A DNA stretch of 64,000 nucleotides from Pseudalkalibacillus hwajinpoensis (GCF_015234585.1 NZ_JADFCM010000008.1:1550001-1614000); one strand, 5' to 3'. Shown: positions 44,877 through 53,922, counted from the first letter of the stretch. The notes: generated by a model not told the origin, from the sequence alone. Numbers and translations are program-made.

Positions 44877-45284
44877 CGTCATCGCATGTTCAACTTTAAT
44901 GCAGCGATCCATAATCATTTTCATATTATGCTTTTTCCCATATTCATAAGCTTCTTCATTCATTACGCCAAGCTGTGCCCAGAAAACGTCCGCACCAATT
45001 TCCACGGTTTCTTTCATAATATCAGGAAGAAATTCGCTTCTTCTAAATACATTCACGATGTCTACGTGACCTTTAATATCTTTCAATGAATCTACCGCTT
45101 TTATGCCGAGCGCTTCATCAATTGTTGGATTAACCGGGATGATTTCATAACCTGCATCCATCATGGCCTGCGAGATCATAAATGAAGTACGTCCTGGATT
45201 ATTTGATAAACCAACGACGGCAATTCGCTTATTTGTTTTTAGAATCTTGCCGATTTCTTCTCGAGTCGGGTTTTCAATTGCCAT
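44871..45284 (-). CDS. CoA-binding-domain protein (YccU type)
   Basis: 137 residues, one Rossmann-like CoA-binding domain: IAVVGLSNNPGRTSFMISQAMMDAGYEIIPVNP, then VDIVNVFRRSEFLPDIMKETV, GADVFWAQLGVMNEEAYEY and MDRCIKVEH. Cytosolic, function unknown. RBS GGGGAG. Confidence 0.92.
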   Translation of the reverse strand: MAIENPTREEIGKILKTNKRIAVVGLSNNPGRTSFMISQAMMDAGYEIIPVNPTIDEALGIKAVDSLKDIKGHVDIVNVFRRSEFLPDIMKETVEIGADVFWAQLGVMNEEAYEYGKKHNMKMIMDRCIKVEHAMTK

Positions 45285-45357
45285 GTAGTTCTCCCCTTTG
45301 CAATTTATGGTATATCTCTATTATAGAAGATGTATGAGCAGAGAAAAACTATTTCGC

Positions 45358-45786
45358 TCAAAGCTCTTGTGAGAGCCAAGACATCTCTTTTATTACAAGC
45401 TCAGGGCAGTCATAAGGAATATTATGCCCCGATCCTTTTGCCTTTATGTATCGTGAACCAGTAGCGAGTTGCGCTTGTTCGAAAATCAGTTCCTCCCAAA
45501 CTTCCTCAAAAGTGACAGCTTCATTTGCAGGAGTCCCTGCTTTTATCTGCTGTTTGGAAGCATTTTCTCCATCTCTTCCAATGACAGTAAGAGGAAGATT
45601 TGTGAAATTCGACTTGTCTAATTGATTGGCACTAAAAACCATGTTGCGAATCTCGCTACCGACAGCACGATACAAAACAGGACTTGTATCACGATCCAAC
45701 AAAGCTGTTTGAATATCATCCTCCCATTTACGGAATAGTTCCGGCAACTCTGGTTGAAGTTCTGCGATCAATTCTTCTTTCGTCAT
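45358..45786 (-). pseudogene. Remnant of an alpha/beta hydrolase (C-terminal half only)
   Basis: 142 codons match only the last part of an alpha/beta-fold hydrolase: LPLTVIGRDGE and GSGHNIPYDCPELV (catalytic His region). The nucleophile elbow (GxSxG) and oxyanion part are missing. Upstream the frame closes six codons before the ATG, and no ribosome site precedes it. I read it as a 5'-deleted gene. Confidence 0.65.
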
Positions 45787-45913
45787 TTTTGCGTAAGTGG
45801 TCTATTTCTTTATCCAACCCGCTCTATATTTACATATTTTGTTTATTAATAGCCTCGCTTCTATTTTATCTATTTGTTATAATTTTCTTAATTAACTGAA
45901 GGGAGATTTCAAT

Positions 45914-45961
45914 ATGTCAAAAATCCTACGATTAATCTCATCAAACGGGAGGGACGTATGA
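45914..45961 (+). CDS. Possible leader peptide for the MFS exporter
   Basis: MSKILRLISSNGRDV (15 codons) after AAGGGAGA. Its stop overlaps a second tiny frame (ATGACTTTAATTTAA, 45958-45972) whose own site GGGAGGG lies in the first leader. A following CCCCCTCCT (about 45976-45984) can pair either with GGGAGGG or with the exporter's own GGAGGA site, which would suit translational attenuation. Inferred from layout only. Confidence 0.35.
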   Translation: MSKILRLISSNGRDV

Positions 45962-46027
45962 CTTTAATTTAACTGTACCCCCTCCTATCTTTCTATTGTC
46001 GGAACTTACAATGAAAGTTGGAGGAAC

Positions 46028-47239
46028 ATGTCATCTCATTCAACACGAAATCTTACCCTTTTATTCTGGGTGAACTTTTTTGGTACCATCAGTTTTTTGC
46101 AACCGGTTCTTACGCTTTTTTATGTAAAAAACGGCTTAAACGAAGCTGATATCCTCATTATCTTGATGTGCTGGAGCGGTGCTGTCTTCATCGGTGAAAT
46201 CCCAACTGGAGTTTTCGCGGATGCATATGGAGCTAGAAATGCATTTCTAATAGGATCCATCATCAAGATAAGCAGTATAGGCATTCTTTTAATGGCAGAT
46301 AGCTTAACAATGTTTATGCTGTTTAGCATCTTAAATGGATTATCGGTCACCTTTTTTTCTGGTGCAGACGAAGCATTAATTTATGAGTCATTAAAGAAAG
46401 ATAAAAACCATCACAAAATGGATGAAGTCATGGGGAAAATTCAATCAGCGGGATTTATAGCTATGATGATTGCTGTTCTAGTTGGATCATTTCTTGCTAA
46501 AGATTTACAGAGCGAACAATTTCAGCTACTTATTCTCTTCAGCATCATTTCTTATATTATTGAATTCATTCTCTTGTTATTCATCCATGAACCATCAGGC
46601 AAGGTAGAAGTTAAAGGGACATCTTTACAAAATGTAATTGAAGGGATTCAGGTGATTAAGAAAGCACCTCAACTGTTATTCCTGTTCCTAAACCTTACGC
46701 TCGTCTTTATTCCTACCGTTGCGGTGTTTCAAAAATTTGATCAGCCATTGATGATTAATGCTGGTCTGCCTGTCTACATCATTGGGCCTATTTATGCTGT
46801 TGGTGCATTACTCGCATTCTTATCATCTAGAAGTATCAATATGCTTCATAGGAATTTCTCTTATAAGGTGCTTATGTACTTTTCTGGTTTTCTTTCAGCA
46901 TGCGGGCTAGTCGTCGCTGCAATTTTCCAGAATCAGCTCTGGGTTATTTTGTTTGTTGTCTTGTTTCTAAGATGGGTAGGCGCCATTAGATATCCGATTT
47001 ATTCCAAGTTGAGCAATGACCTCATCCCTTCTCACATAAGAGCAACTACGATCTCTTTGCTATCTATATTAGATTCTGTATTTGATTTAGTTGTCTTCAC
47101 CTTATTAACCTTGTTTGCAACGAGCGGCATTCAAGGTATTCTCATCGGATCTGCTATTGTCGCACTGATAGGATCAACTCTTCCAATTCAAATCAACAAA
47201 AGGCGAGCAAAACTGGGATCCAGTCTAATGAATCGGTAA
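46028..47239 (+). CDS. MFS transporter, probable drug exporter
   Basis: 403 residues, twelve hydrophobic segments. The first-half signature is GVFADAYGARNAFLIG; an acidic residue after FFSGADEALIYESL is typical of macrolide- and multidrug-type exporters of this group. C-terminus ends RAKLGSSLMNR. RBS TTGGAGGA. Preceded by two overlapping mini reading frames, which suggests drug-induced translation. Confidence 0.83.
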   Translation: MSSHSTRNLTLLFWVNFFGTISFLQPVLTLFYVKNGLNEADILIILMCWSGAVFIGEIPTGVFADAYGARNAFLIGSIIKISSIGILLMADSLTMFMLFSILNGLSVTFFSGADEALIYESLKKDKNHHKMDEVMGKIQSAGFIAMMIAVLVGSFLAKDLQSEQFQLLILFSIISYIIEFILLLFIHEPSGKVEVKGTSLQNVIEGIQVIKKAPQLLFLFLNLTLVFIPTVAVFQKFDQPLMINAGLPVYIIGPIYAVGALLAFLSSRSINMLHRNFSYKVLMYFSGFLSACGLVVAAIFQNQLWVILFVVLFLRWVGAIRYPIYSKLSNDLIPSHIRATTISLLSILDSVFDLVVFTLLTLFATSGIQGILIGSAIVALIGSTLPIQINKRRAKLGSSLMNR

Positions 47240-47331
47240 ATAAATTTCCAGAATGGTTTGCAATTTATAAGAGGCGGTGCTATTATATATTTAAACCATT
47301 TTACTATTAATATATTTAGGATTTAAATTAG

Positions 47332-47388
47332 CTGTAGCTTCGAAAGAGGGTAACAAAGTTAAATCCTCTTAAAAAGCTGCAGTTTTTT
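47332..47388 (+). terminator. Branched terminator before the cold-shock gene
   Basis: Outer stem ctgtagctt (47332-47340) with aagctgcag (47374-47382), inner aagagg/cctctt (to 47370), then six Ts. It probably ends the MFS transcript, but could also be an attenuator in the cold-shock leader. Confidence 0.75.
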
Positions 47389-47390
47389 AA

Positions 47391-47454
47391 TGTAAACGTA
47401 TTACAATGGTAAATGGTGAATTTTAAATTATGTACGATGAGGTACATTAGGAGG
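47391..47454 (+). promoter_or_regulatory. Leader of the cold-shock gene with two palindromes
   Basis: TGTAA-ACGTA-TTACA (47391-47405) is a perfect dyad just after the terminator. atgtac-gatgag-gtacat (47430-47447) is a hairpin directly ahead of the ribosome site TAGGAGG (47448-47454). The second could act as a temperature-sensitive RNA element. Confidence 0.4.
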
Positions 47455-47463
47455 CAATTTTTT

Positions 47464-47664
47464 ATGCAAAACGGTAAAGTAAAATGGTTCAACGCTGAAA
47501 AAGGTTTCGGTTTCATCGAAGTTGAAGGTGGAGACGACGTATTCGTACACTTCTCTGCAATCAATGGTGAAGGTTTCAAAACACTTGACGAAGGCCAAGA
47601 AGTTAACTTCGAAATCGTAGAAGGTAACCGCGGACCACAAGCAGCTAACGTAACAAAAGCATAA
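47464..47664 (+). CDS. Cold-shock protein
   Basis: 66-residue RNA-chaperone of the CspA/CspB family. RNP1 KGFGFIEV and RNP2 VFVHFSAI are intact, and the beginning [14 protein letters not shown] is canonical. It prevents mRNA secondary structure in the cold. Start at ATG 47464 after AGGAGG; a longer frame from 47413 adds an unrelated sequence and is rejected. Confidence 0.96.
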   Translation: MQNGKVKWFNAEKGFGFIEVEGGDDVFVHFSAINGEGFKTLDEGQEVNFEIVEGNRGPQAANVTKA

Positions 47665-47673
47665 ATCGCTTTA

Positions 47674-47706
47674 CAAGCCCCTGACGATCTTTCGTCCGGG
47701 GCTTGT
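47674..47706. terminator. Bidirectional terminator after the cold-shock gene
   Basis: Stem caagcccc (47674-47681) with ggggcttg (47698-47705), T tail. Ends just before the stop of the convergent gene. Confidence 0.9.
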
Positions 47707-48597
47707 TTATTTTCTATAAATGATTAGCTTAAATCCTTTATTAGACCAATCATCCAATACATTTTGCACAGACTGACATTGATAAGGATGGAACATCGTT
47801 TGACCATTTTTATTTAACAAAACCGTCTCATTAATCGCATAACAACCATGAACAGGCGTGTCGTTGTTGAACCAAACAAGTACATCTTCAGAATCCACGG
47901 TATTTTGACTGCTCACTTTTTTATATCCATACGATTCTAAAGAGGAAAGAAACTCATAGCCCACTACCCAGGATTGTGCTATGTGTGTTCTTCGAGCAGC
48001 TTCCTTTTCAAGATTCATCAATGTAAATGCAAAACAATTCGGCCCGTTGCATCCCGTAAAGGCATTAACCAAGGCTGGATTTGTTGTTACTTCTTCGTTT
48101 ATTTGTATGGAATGAGATGAAACGAATCTTTTTGAAATGCTTTCTAGCAGCTTATACCTAAAGGAAATAGGTAGCAGCTTCCAACTCCAACCTTGAAACA
48201 CTACGATTTCTTCTCCTTCATAGTTTAGTGAGATTTCCTCCAAAATGTCACGCGTATCAGGATTAATCTCTAAGAGCTCCCGAAATCTAAAATGAAAACC
48301 ACGTCCATTTGCTACTTGACCGAGAAGAAGTTCTATTTGCACGTCTTTATGAAGTGATAAAAATGATCCATTCGATACCTTTGCAATCCACTTGCATTGA
48401 GGATGAACATTCCATGTTAAGAAAGACGTTCGCTCATCAAGACTTAATTGGGAGTATCCATCTTCTCTAGAAACAGCTGTGAATTTCGTCGGTTTATTTT
48501 CAAAGAATAAGAGATCATAATCAGGTACAAATTTAGTGTCCCATTCTTCAAGAACTTCTTCTGATAATCGGTTATTTTTCACTCGTTTTATTTCCAA
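47707..48597 (-). CDS. Uncharacterised protein with Cys-His (NlpC/P60-like) motif
   Basis: 296 residues, soluble. The N-terminal ~165 residues are not recognised. The C-terminal part has GCNGPNCFAFTLMNL, then DVLVWFNNDTPVHGCYAI and VLLNKNGQTMFHPY. This Cys ... His ... polar order resembles papain-like NlpC/P60 or CHAP amidases, although no signal peptide is present. Follows the double-GNAT gene after 30 bases on the same strand, so both may be one operon. Function cannot be assigned. Confidence 0.6.
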   Translation of the reverse strand: MEIKRVKNNRLSEEVLEEWDTKFVPDYDLLFFENKPTKFTAVSREDGYSQLSLDERTSFLTWNVHPQCKWIAKVSNGSFLSLHKDVQIELLLGQVANGRGFHFRFRELLEINPDTRDILEEISLNYEGEEIVVFQGWSWKLLPISFRYKLLESISKRFVSSHSIQINEEVTTNPALVNAFTGCNGPNCFAFTLMNLEKEAARRTHIAQSWVVGYEFLSSLESYGYKKVSSQNTVDSEDVLVWFNNDTPVHGCYAINETVLLNKNGQTMFHPYQCQSVQNVLDDWSNKGFKLIIYRK

Positions 48598-48627
48598 TCC
48601 TCACTCGCCCTTTCAACCAAAGTCTTA

Positions 48628-49653
48628 TCAATTACGATGCTTATTAGAAGAGAGCTTTTTACTAAGGAGTATTTCGTCATGAATAGGTATGTTTTGATGG
48701 CCGGTTAATGGAATCTCGGGCTTTACTTGACGAGCTAAATCAACCGCTCCCCTAGCAACACCTTTCATTCTGTATCTCTTTCGCTGATAAAATTCAAAAG
48801 CGCTAAGGTTATCGTTGGTTGTGATCACCTTCATTTCGGAACATCCATTCTCGACTGCCACAAGCTCTATTCTCATCAATAACCGACCGCCAATCCCTTC
48901 CTTTTCAATCAAACTATCAAGTGAAATGATTTCAACGTGATCTTCATACAATCGATAGGTCGCAACACCTATTATCTCTCCATCTGAATCATAAGCTATG
49001 AATCCATCTAATTCATGTAAAATATACGTTCCGGTAGAGATCACCATTTCTGTGCTGCCCCACAACTGAACAAACAATCGGGACAACGTCTCTCTATTAC
49101 AATGATTAATGGGCAAAATATGGTATCCAGCAAAATCATAAGCCATTAGGATGCAGTCGTTCCAAGAACCTTCATGCAATTCATGTTTAGGAAGGATACC
49201 TAAATTCGCAAAACCTACCTGCTGATAACACCGTATCGCCCTCTTATTCCAGTGCTGTGGATCCATAACAACAAGAGAACCTTTTAAAATTTTTTCAATA
49301 TAATGCACAACTGATCGAATGAGCTTTTTCCCAATATTTTTATTCCAATATGAGGTTTCCCCGATAAACTGGTCCATGCCATATGACTGATCAGGGAGCT
49401 TGATCCCCTCTACCTCTGCTAACAAATAAAACTGTATGTATCCGATCGGAATATCATGAAACAACACAAGGCATCTTACTTCATCGTCTTCTATAAAAAA
49501 ATCTTCCAAAACTTTTTCTCTTGTATATGGCCGGTCTCTTCCTTCGTAATAAGCAAGAACTTGTTGATCTGTTAACCACTTTAATAGAAAGAGTTCATCC
49601 CCTTCTTGAAGATAACGAATACTTAACTCATCATGTTTGATAATGAAATTCAT
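48628..49653 (-). CDS. Two-domain GNAT protein; N-terminal half AAC(6')-like
   Basis: 341 residues, two GNAT acetyltransferase domains in tandem. The first (1-165) has YGMDQFIGETSYWNKNIGKKLIR and VVMDPQHWNKRAIRCYQQVGF, close to aminoglycoside 6'-N-acetyltransferases of the AAC(6')-I type, ending HELHEGSWNDCILMAYD. The second (~175-310) has KEGIGGRLLMRIELVAVENGCSEMKVITTND and FYQRKRYRMKG. ATG at 49653 follows CTGGAGG; upstream extension lacks a site. Resistance is possible but unproven. Confidence 0.82.
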   Translation of the reverse strand: MNFIIKHDELSIRYLQEGDELFLLKWLTDQQVLAYYEGRDRPYTREKVLEDFFIEDDEVRCLVLFHDIPIGYIQFYLLAEVEGIKLPDQSYGMDQFIGETSYWNKNIGKKLIRSVVHYIEKILKGSLVVMDPQHWNKRAIRCYQQVGFANLGILPKHELHEGSWNDCILMAYDFAGYHILPINHCNRETLSRLFVQLWGSTEMVISTGTYILHELDGFIAYDSDGEIIGVATYRLYEDHVEIISLDSLIEKEGIGGRLLMRIELVAVENGCSEMKVITTNDNLSAFEFYQRKRYRMKGVARGAVDLARQVKPEIPLTGHQNIPIHDEILLSKKLSSNKHRN

Positions 49654-49901
49654 CTTTTTAACCTCCAGTACACGCTTCATTCTATAACTTATGCAAACTC
49701 CTAACCCTACTACTATCGGTACTTTTCGCATTAGAGTGAATGCCTGATTGTTGATCATTCAAAAAACATTAAAAAAATACGCATAAACAGTAATAATTCT
49801 CCCCAATTTAGGGTATAATAATAAGTTTAGGTTGTATCAATATCAAGATGATTGTGTTACACTTAGAGGAACTTATTAGAGATGGGACTTGATAAACATA
49901 T

Positions 49902-50132
49902 ATGGGAAAATACATGATTGACCACCAAAAACAAATTGTCCATAGGACAGCCTACGCTGGTGATGAATGTCATTTACCCGAGACGCCGATCAAAGATCGT
50001 TCTGAAGCCAACCATGAAGAAGAACTTCTCGTTTTTCTTAGACAAAAAGGCTATCGCAAATGTGCATCCTGTTTCTTTGGGTCAACTTTTGAAGAACATT
50101 ATGAATTTGACAATCCTCCAAGATACGTATAA
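49902..50132 (+). CDS. Small protein with CxxC motif, unknown function
   Basis: 76 residues. A His/Cys N-terminal half (DHQKQIVHRTAYAGDECHL) and KGYRKCASCFFG (CxxC) could bind zinc. Acidic middle (NHEEELLVFL). Start ambiguous: ATG 49902 or ATG 49914, neither with a strong ribosome site. A terminator follows. No family recognised. Confidence 0.55.
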   Translation: MGKYMIDHQKQIVHRTAYAGDECHLPETPIKDRSEANHEEELLVFLRQKGYRKCASCFFGSTFEEHYEFDNPPRYV

Positions 50133-50179
50133 ACGTTCCTTGACTATTTAAAGTAAATAAATCAATAGATAAATTTGTC

Positions 50180-50212
50180 AAAGACAAGGATCAGCAGATC
50201 CCTGTCTTTTTA
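50180..50212 (+). terminator. Intrinsic terminator
   Basis: Stem 50180-50192 with 50197-50209 (one A-C mismatch), T tail. Confidence 0.8.
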
Positions 50213-50486
50213 TTTTGGAATAGTTACATATGATCGTTCCTTCCTCAAGTTTTAAGGTTGATTAATTTGAAGGAAGCGTCATATATATCTGTTTCACTCT
50301 TTTATTGTGAGCGTTTTCAAGATATAATGCAATTGGTCGCTCTTTTCTGAACACTTTTTCTATTCAAGAGTTTGTATTTTCATGTTACATAAAAGGGGTT
50401 GATATGTTATATTCATAACTATGTTTTTATAAAAATACGTTTTAGTTGATAGAAAATCCGTTGCAAAACGACAGAGGTGACACTAC
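50213..50486 (+). other. Intergenic region before the second YjiH gene
   Basis: AT-rich control region. A small dyad GTTAT-ATTC-ATAAC (50406-50419) lies near a possible TTGATA -35. None of the motifs seen before the 19 kb operon is repeated here. Confidence 0.4.
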
Positions 50487-51854
50487 GTGAACAGTACTCA
50501 TCAAAGAAAAGTAACTTCAGAAGGATTATTAAAATTTATTATCCCATCTCTCATTGGTATTTTCTTATTCATGATTCCCATACCAAATGATGAAGGTGTT
50601 ACGATTCCAATAGCAAAACTAGCTGGTTGGCTCCAGGCCCTATTTGGGACAGCTATCCCTTTCTCTCTTCCCGCAATTATGACCATTGTTATTACAATTA
50701 CAGCAGTACTTAGTTTCCTAGCAGTAGTAGCTAAACCTGATTGGATTACGAAGAGTTCTTTCCTGACAAGTCTATTACAAGTATCAGGTATTTGGTTACT
50801 TGCTCGTATTCTGGGTATGATTTTCGCGATATTAACACTATTTAAAATCGGTCCAGAATGGGTTTGGTCAGACGCAACTGGAGGATTATTACTAAATGAT
50901 CTTATTCCTATTCTTTTTTCTGTATTTTTATTTGCGGGGCTTTTCTTACCTCTTCTACTAAACTTCGGTTTATTGGAATTTTGTGGAACCCTTCTTACGA
51001 AAATAATGCGTCCGATTTTCACTCTACCAGGTCGTTCTTCAATTGATTGTCTTGCTTCGTGGATGGGTGATGGTACAATCGGTGTTCTTTTAACGAGTAA
51101 ACAATATGAAGATGGTTATTATACGAAACGAGAAGCAGCCGTAATTGGCACAACATTCTCAGTAGTATCGATCACCTTCAGTATTGTTGTACTGCAACAA
51201 ATGAAACTTGAGGAATACTTCTTACAATATTATTTAACGATCGTATTAGCTGGAGTTGTGGCAGCTGTTATTATGCCGAGAATCCCACCCCTCTCGAGGA
51301 AATCCGATACTACTTACGAAACAGAAGCAGATGCTCCTGATGATACGATACCTGAAGGCAAATCTCGTTTTCAGTGGGGAGTAATCCAAGCAACAAGAAC
51401 AGCGGTAGATAATCGTGCCTCGAACGTTATCAAAGGCGGATTTCAAAATGTACTCGACATGTGGATGGGCGTTATTCCAATTGTTATGGCGATCGGGACC
51501 ATTGCTTTAATTATTGCTGAAACAACACCACTATTCAGTTACCTTGGTGCTCCGTTCGTTCCTATTCTAAATTTAATGCAAGTTCCTGAAGCCGCTGAAG
51601 CAGCTCAAACTATGGTAATAGGTTTTGCAGATATGTTCTTACCAGCCATAATTGGTGCAGATATCGAAAGCGATCTTACTCGCTTTGTTATCGCTAGTCT
51701 GTCTGTTACTCAGCTAATTTATATGTCTGAGGTTGGTGGCTTGCTCTTAGGATCAAAAGTTCCTGTACGTTTTATTGACCTATTTATTATTTTCATTGAA
51801 CGTACGATTATTTCTTTACCTATTATTGTAGTCATGGCACATATTATTTTCTAA
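50487..51854 (+). CDS. yjiH: YjiH-family membrane protein, second copy
   Basis: 455 residues. By eye very similar along its length to the YjiH of the 19 kb operon, including LLLNFGLLEF, LPGRSSIDCLASW-GDGTIGVLLT, YTKREAAVI-TTFSVVSITF and PEAAEAAQTMVIGFADMFLPA; they differ mainly at the N-terminus and in the charged loop around residue 280. GTG start after ACAGAGGTG. Stands alone with its own terminator, so its cargo may be the same or a related compound under other control. Confidence 0.85.
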   Translation: MNSTHQRKVTSEGLLKFIIPSLIGIFLFMIPIPNDEGVTIPIAKLAGWLQALFGTAIPFSLPAIMTIVITITAVLSFLAVVAKPDWITKSSFLTSLLQVSGIWLLARILGMIFAILTLFKIGPEWVWSDATGGLLLNDLIPILFSVFLFAGLFLPLLLNFGLLEFCGTLLTKIMRPIFTLPGRSSIDCLASWMGDGTIGVLLTSKQYEDGYYTKREAAVIGTTFSVVSITFSIVVLQQMKLEEYFLQYYLTIVLAGVVAAVIMPRIPPLSRKSDTTYETEADAPDDTIPEGKSRFQWGVIQATRTAVDNRASNVIKGGFQNVLDMWMGVIPIVMAIGTIALIIAETTPLFSYLGAPFVPILNLMQVPEAAEAAQTMVIGFADMFLPAIIGADIESDLTRFVIASLSVTQLIYMSEVGGLLLGSKVPVRFIDLFIIFIERTIISLPIIVVMAHIIF

Positions 51855-51860
51855 ATTAGT

Positions 51861-51894
51861 AAATCCGGGACAAATAGTTCCGGATTTTTTATTT
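51861..51894 (+). terminator. Intrinsic terminator
   Basis: Stem 51861-51871 with 51877-51887 (one G-U pair), six Ts. Confidence 0.9.
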
Positions 51895-51988
51895 TGTTTC
51901 TTGCTATCATTTATATAATTGATACTTTTATAAACCATCTTTATATTTTTTATTATAAATACGGTATATGAAATTTTTTGTTTGCGTA

Positions 51989-52016
51989 AAAAAACAGCGG
52001 CATATTAGCCGCTGTT
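51989..52016 (-). terminator. Intrinsic terminator of the oxidoreductase
   Basis: Stem aacagcggc (51993-52001) with gccgctgtt (52008-52016); T run on the minus strand. Confidence 0.93.
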
Positions 52017-52019
52017 CCC

Positions 52020-52961
52020 TTATTCTTTATCAAACAAAATAACAATTTTCCCTTTAGCATGATGTGATTCACTTAGTTCGTGTGCTTCCTGAATGCCTTC
52101 TTGACTAAATGGGAAACGGTGACCGATCGTCGCTTTAATATGACCATTTTCCATCAATGAAGAAATTTCATTTAACTGTTCTCCATTTGGTTCAAGCCAT
52201 ACATTTCCTGAGCGAATGCCTTTTTCCTTGGCTTTCTCTTTATCAGGCTCTCCTACAATCGAAACCAATCGACCTCCGCCACGGAGAACTGTAAAGCTTT
52301 TTTCTTGGATTTCGCCACCCATCGTATCAAGAACTACATCATATTCTTCTAATTCTTCTGAAAAGTCCTCTTCACGATAATTAATAACTCGATCTGCTCC
52401 AAGTGACTTTAGATAGGCTTCGTTTTTGCCACTCGCTGTTGTCGCAACATATGCCCCTTTGTGTTTTGCAAGCTGGATGGCAAAACTACCGACACCACCG
52501 GACCCAGCATGAATTAACACCTTTTCATCTTTTTGAAGATCAGCGAAATCAATTAAGCACTGCCATGCGGTTAAACCTACAAGCGGAACCGATGCTGCTT
52601 CTTCATAAGAAATATTATCTGGAATGAAGGCAAGCAAATGATCATCTACCACGACTTCTTCTGCATATGTACCACTTGCAGTTGTTGCTGGCCTTGCAAA
52701 TACTCGATCTCCTTCTTTGAAACCTTCTACGGCTGAGCCTACTTCTTTTATGACACCTGCAATATCCCAACCAAGGATAATTGGAAATTGAAAAGGTAGC
52801 ATTTCTTTCAAGTAGCCTTCCCTCAATTTCCAATCAATTGGATTGATCGACGTTGCATAACTCTCTACAACAACCTGGTTTTCTCCTGGAGAAGGTGAGG
52901 CTACCTCTTTTTCAACTAACTGATCTTTTCCTCCATACTGTTCAATAACAACTGCTTTCAT
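52020..52961 (-). CDS. NADP-dependent alcohol dehydrogenase-like (quinone oxidoreductase, MDR) protein
   Basis: 313 residues, medium-chain dehydrogenase fold without catalytic zinc cysteines. GroES-like half with NPIDWKLREGYL and PIILGWDIAGVIKEVG; Rossmann half with HAGSGGVGSFAIQLAKHKGA and DTMGGEIQEKSF. Such enzymes reduce quinones or enones. Cytosolic. RBS GAGGAG. Confidence 0.92.
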   Translation of the reverse strand: MKAVVIEQYGGKDQLVEKEVASPSPGENQVVVESYATSINPIDWKLREGYLKEMLPFQFPIILGWDIAGVIKEVGSAVEGFKEGDRVFARPATTASGTYAEEVVVDDHLLAFIPDNISYEEAASVPLVGLTAWQCLIDFADLQKDEKVLIHAGSGGVGSFAIQLAKHKGAYVATTASGKNEAYLKSLGADRVINYREEDFSEELEEYDVVLDTMGGEIQEKSFTVLRGGGRLVSIVGEPDKEKAKEKGIRSGNVWLEPNGEQLNEISSLMENGHIKATIGHRFPFSQEGIQEAHELSESHHAKGKIVILFDKE

Positions 52962-53028
52962 AGTAGAAAACTCCTCTCAATCATTGATTCTCTACTATGT
53001 TCCCGTTATATCCCTCATTCTAAACAGA

Positions 53029-53922
53029 CTAACTTTCAATACGACCGAATTTTGACAGTGTTATTAAGTTCTGAACTGTTAAAAATCCCTGCCATTCTTT
53101 TTTTGCGCCTTCCCAACTGTCTTCGTATTGTCCCCATGACCAACTTGGTTCCCAACTGCCATTAGAAAGTTGTTTTTGAATTAAATAATCCAAATTCACT
53201 TGAAGCTCTTGATTGAGCTCTTTAGCAAAAGGAGATTGATCAGACTCAACAAGAACAACGGGTTGTACACCATAATGATCCCATTTTTCAGGACGATCTA
53301 TGATATATGGCAATTTCTGCTTAATTTTCTCGTGAATTTTTTTGTTAATCTCACCACCAGCTAACTGAGCTAAACGAAGATAGCACTGTACCTCATGAAT
53401 TTCGTATTCATTTAGGCTATCCAGGTGATTCATCACTCTAGCCAATGATTCTGAAGTGATCGAATAATTACTCCCATAGTGTAAAAAATACCCTACAATT
53501 TCTGCATCGGGATTGGCAGAATAAGCGACTTCTCCTTCCGTTACCTTCCACCACGGAGCGTGTGGCACTGAATTCACTGAATGAGGTACAGCTTGCCAAC
53601 TTTGCTTATCAACTTGATATGTACTTCTCAAATAGTGAAGACCATCCTTAACAAACGGGTGATCAGAATCGAGGTCAAGCTGACTCATGTATTGAAAAGC
53701 AACTGAGGTGGCCATAGGAGAAGACTCTTTCAGGCGAAAATCTGGTTCAAGATTGTTCCCAAATCCCCCATCTTTATTTCGAAATTCTTCCAGTTCATTT
53801 AGCACACTTTCTTTATCACCATTTCCTTTCCAAAAAGCATAATACTCTCGATCAACCGGCCTCGCATGATTACGTACAAAGGAACACGCTGCTTCAAAAC
53901 GTTCTTGTGATAATATCTTCAC
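53029..53922 (-). CDS. Alpha/alpha-toroid (prenyltransferase/squalene-cyclase-like) protein, unknown function
   Basis: About 297 residues, soluble. Repeats with NKDGGFGNNLEPDF and LSNGSWEPSWSWG resemble the QW-type repeats of terpene cyclases and prenyltransferase beta subunits. The cyclase DxDD and zinc motifs are not seen, so activity is doubtful. GTG start at 53922, nine bases after AAAGGG; the upstream TTG adjoins the site too closely. Confidence 0.6.
   Translation of the reverse strand: MKILSQERFEAACSFVRNHARPVDREYYAFWKGNGDKESVLNELEEFRNKDGGFGNNLEPDFRLKESSPMATSVAFQYMSQLDLDSDHPFVKDGLHYLRSTYQVDKQSWQAVPHSVNSVPHAPWWKVTEGEVAYSANPDAEIVGYFLHYGSNYSITSESLARVMNHLDSLNEYEIHEVQCYLRLAQLAGGEINKKIHEKIKQKLPYIIDRPEKWDHYGVQPVVLVESDQSPFAKELNQELQVNLDYLIQKQLSNGSWEPSWSWGQYEDSWEGAKKEWQGFLTVQNLITLSKFGRIES

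Noticed and set aside
47391..47405. CcpA (cre) site before the cold-shock gene
   Set aside because: It is a simple TGTAA/TTACA dyad and misses the conserved right-hand bases of cre.
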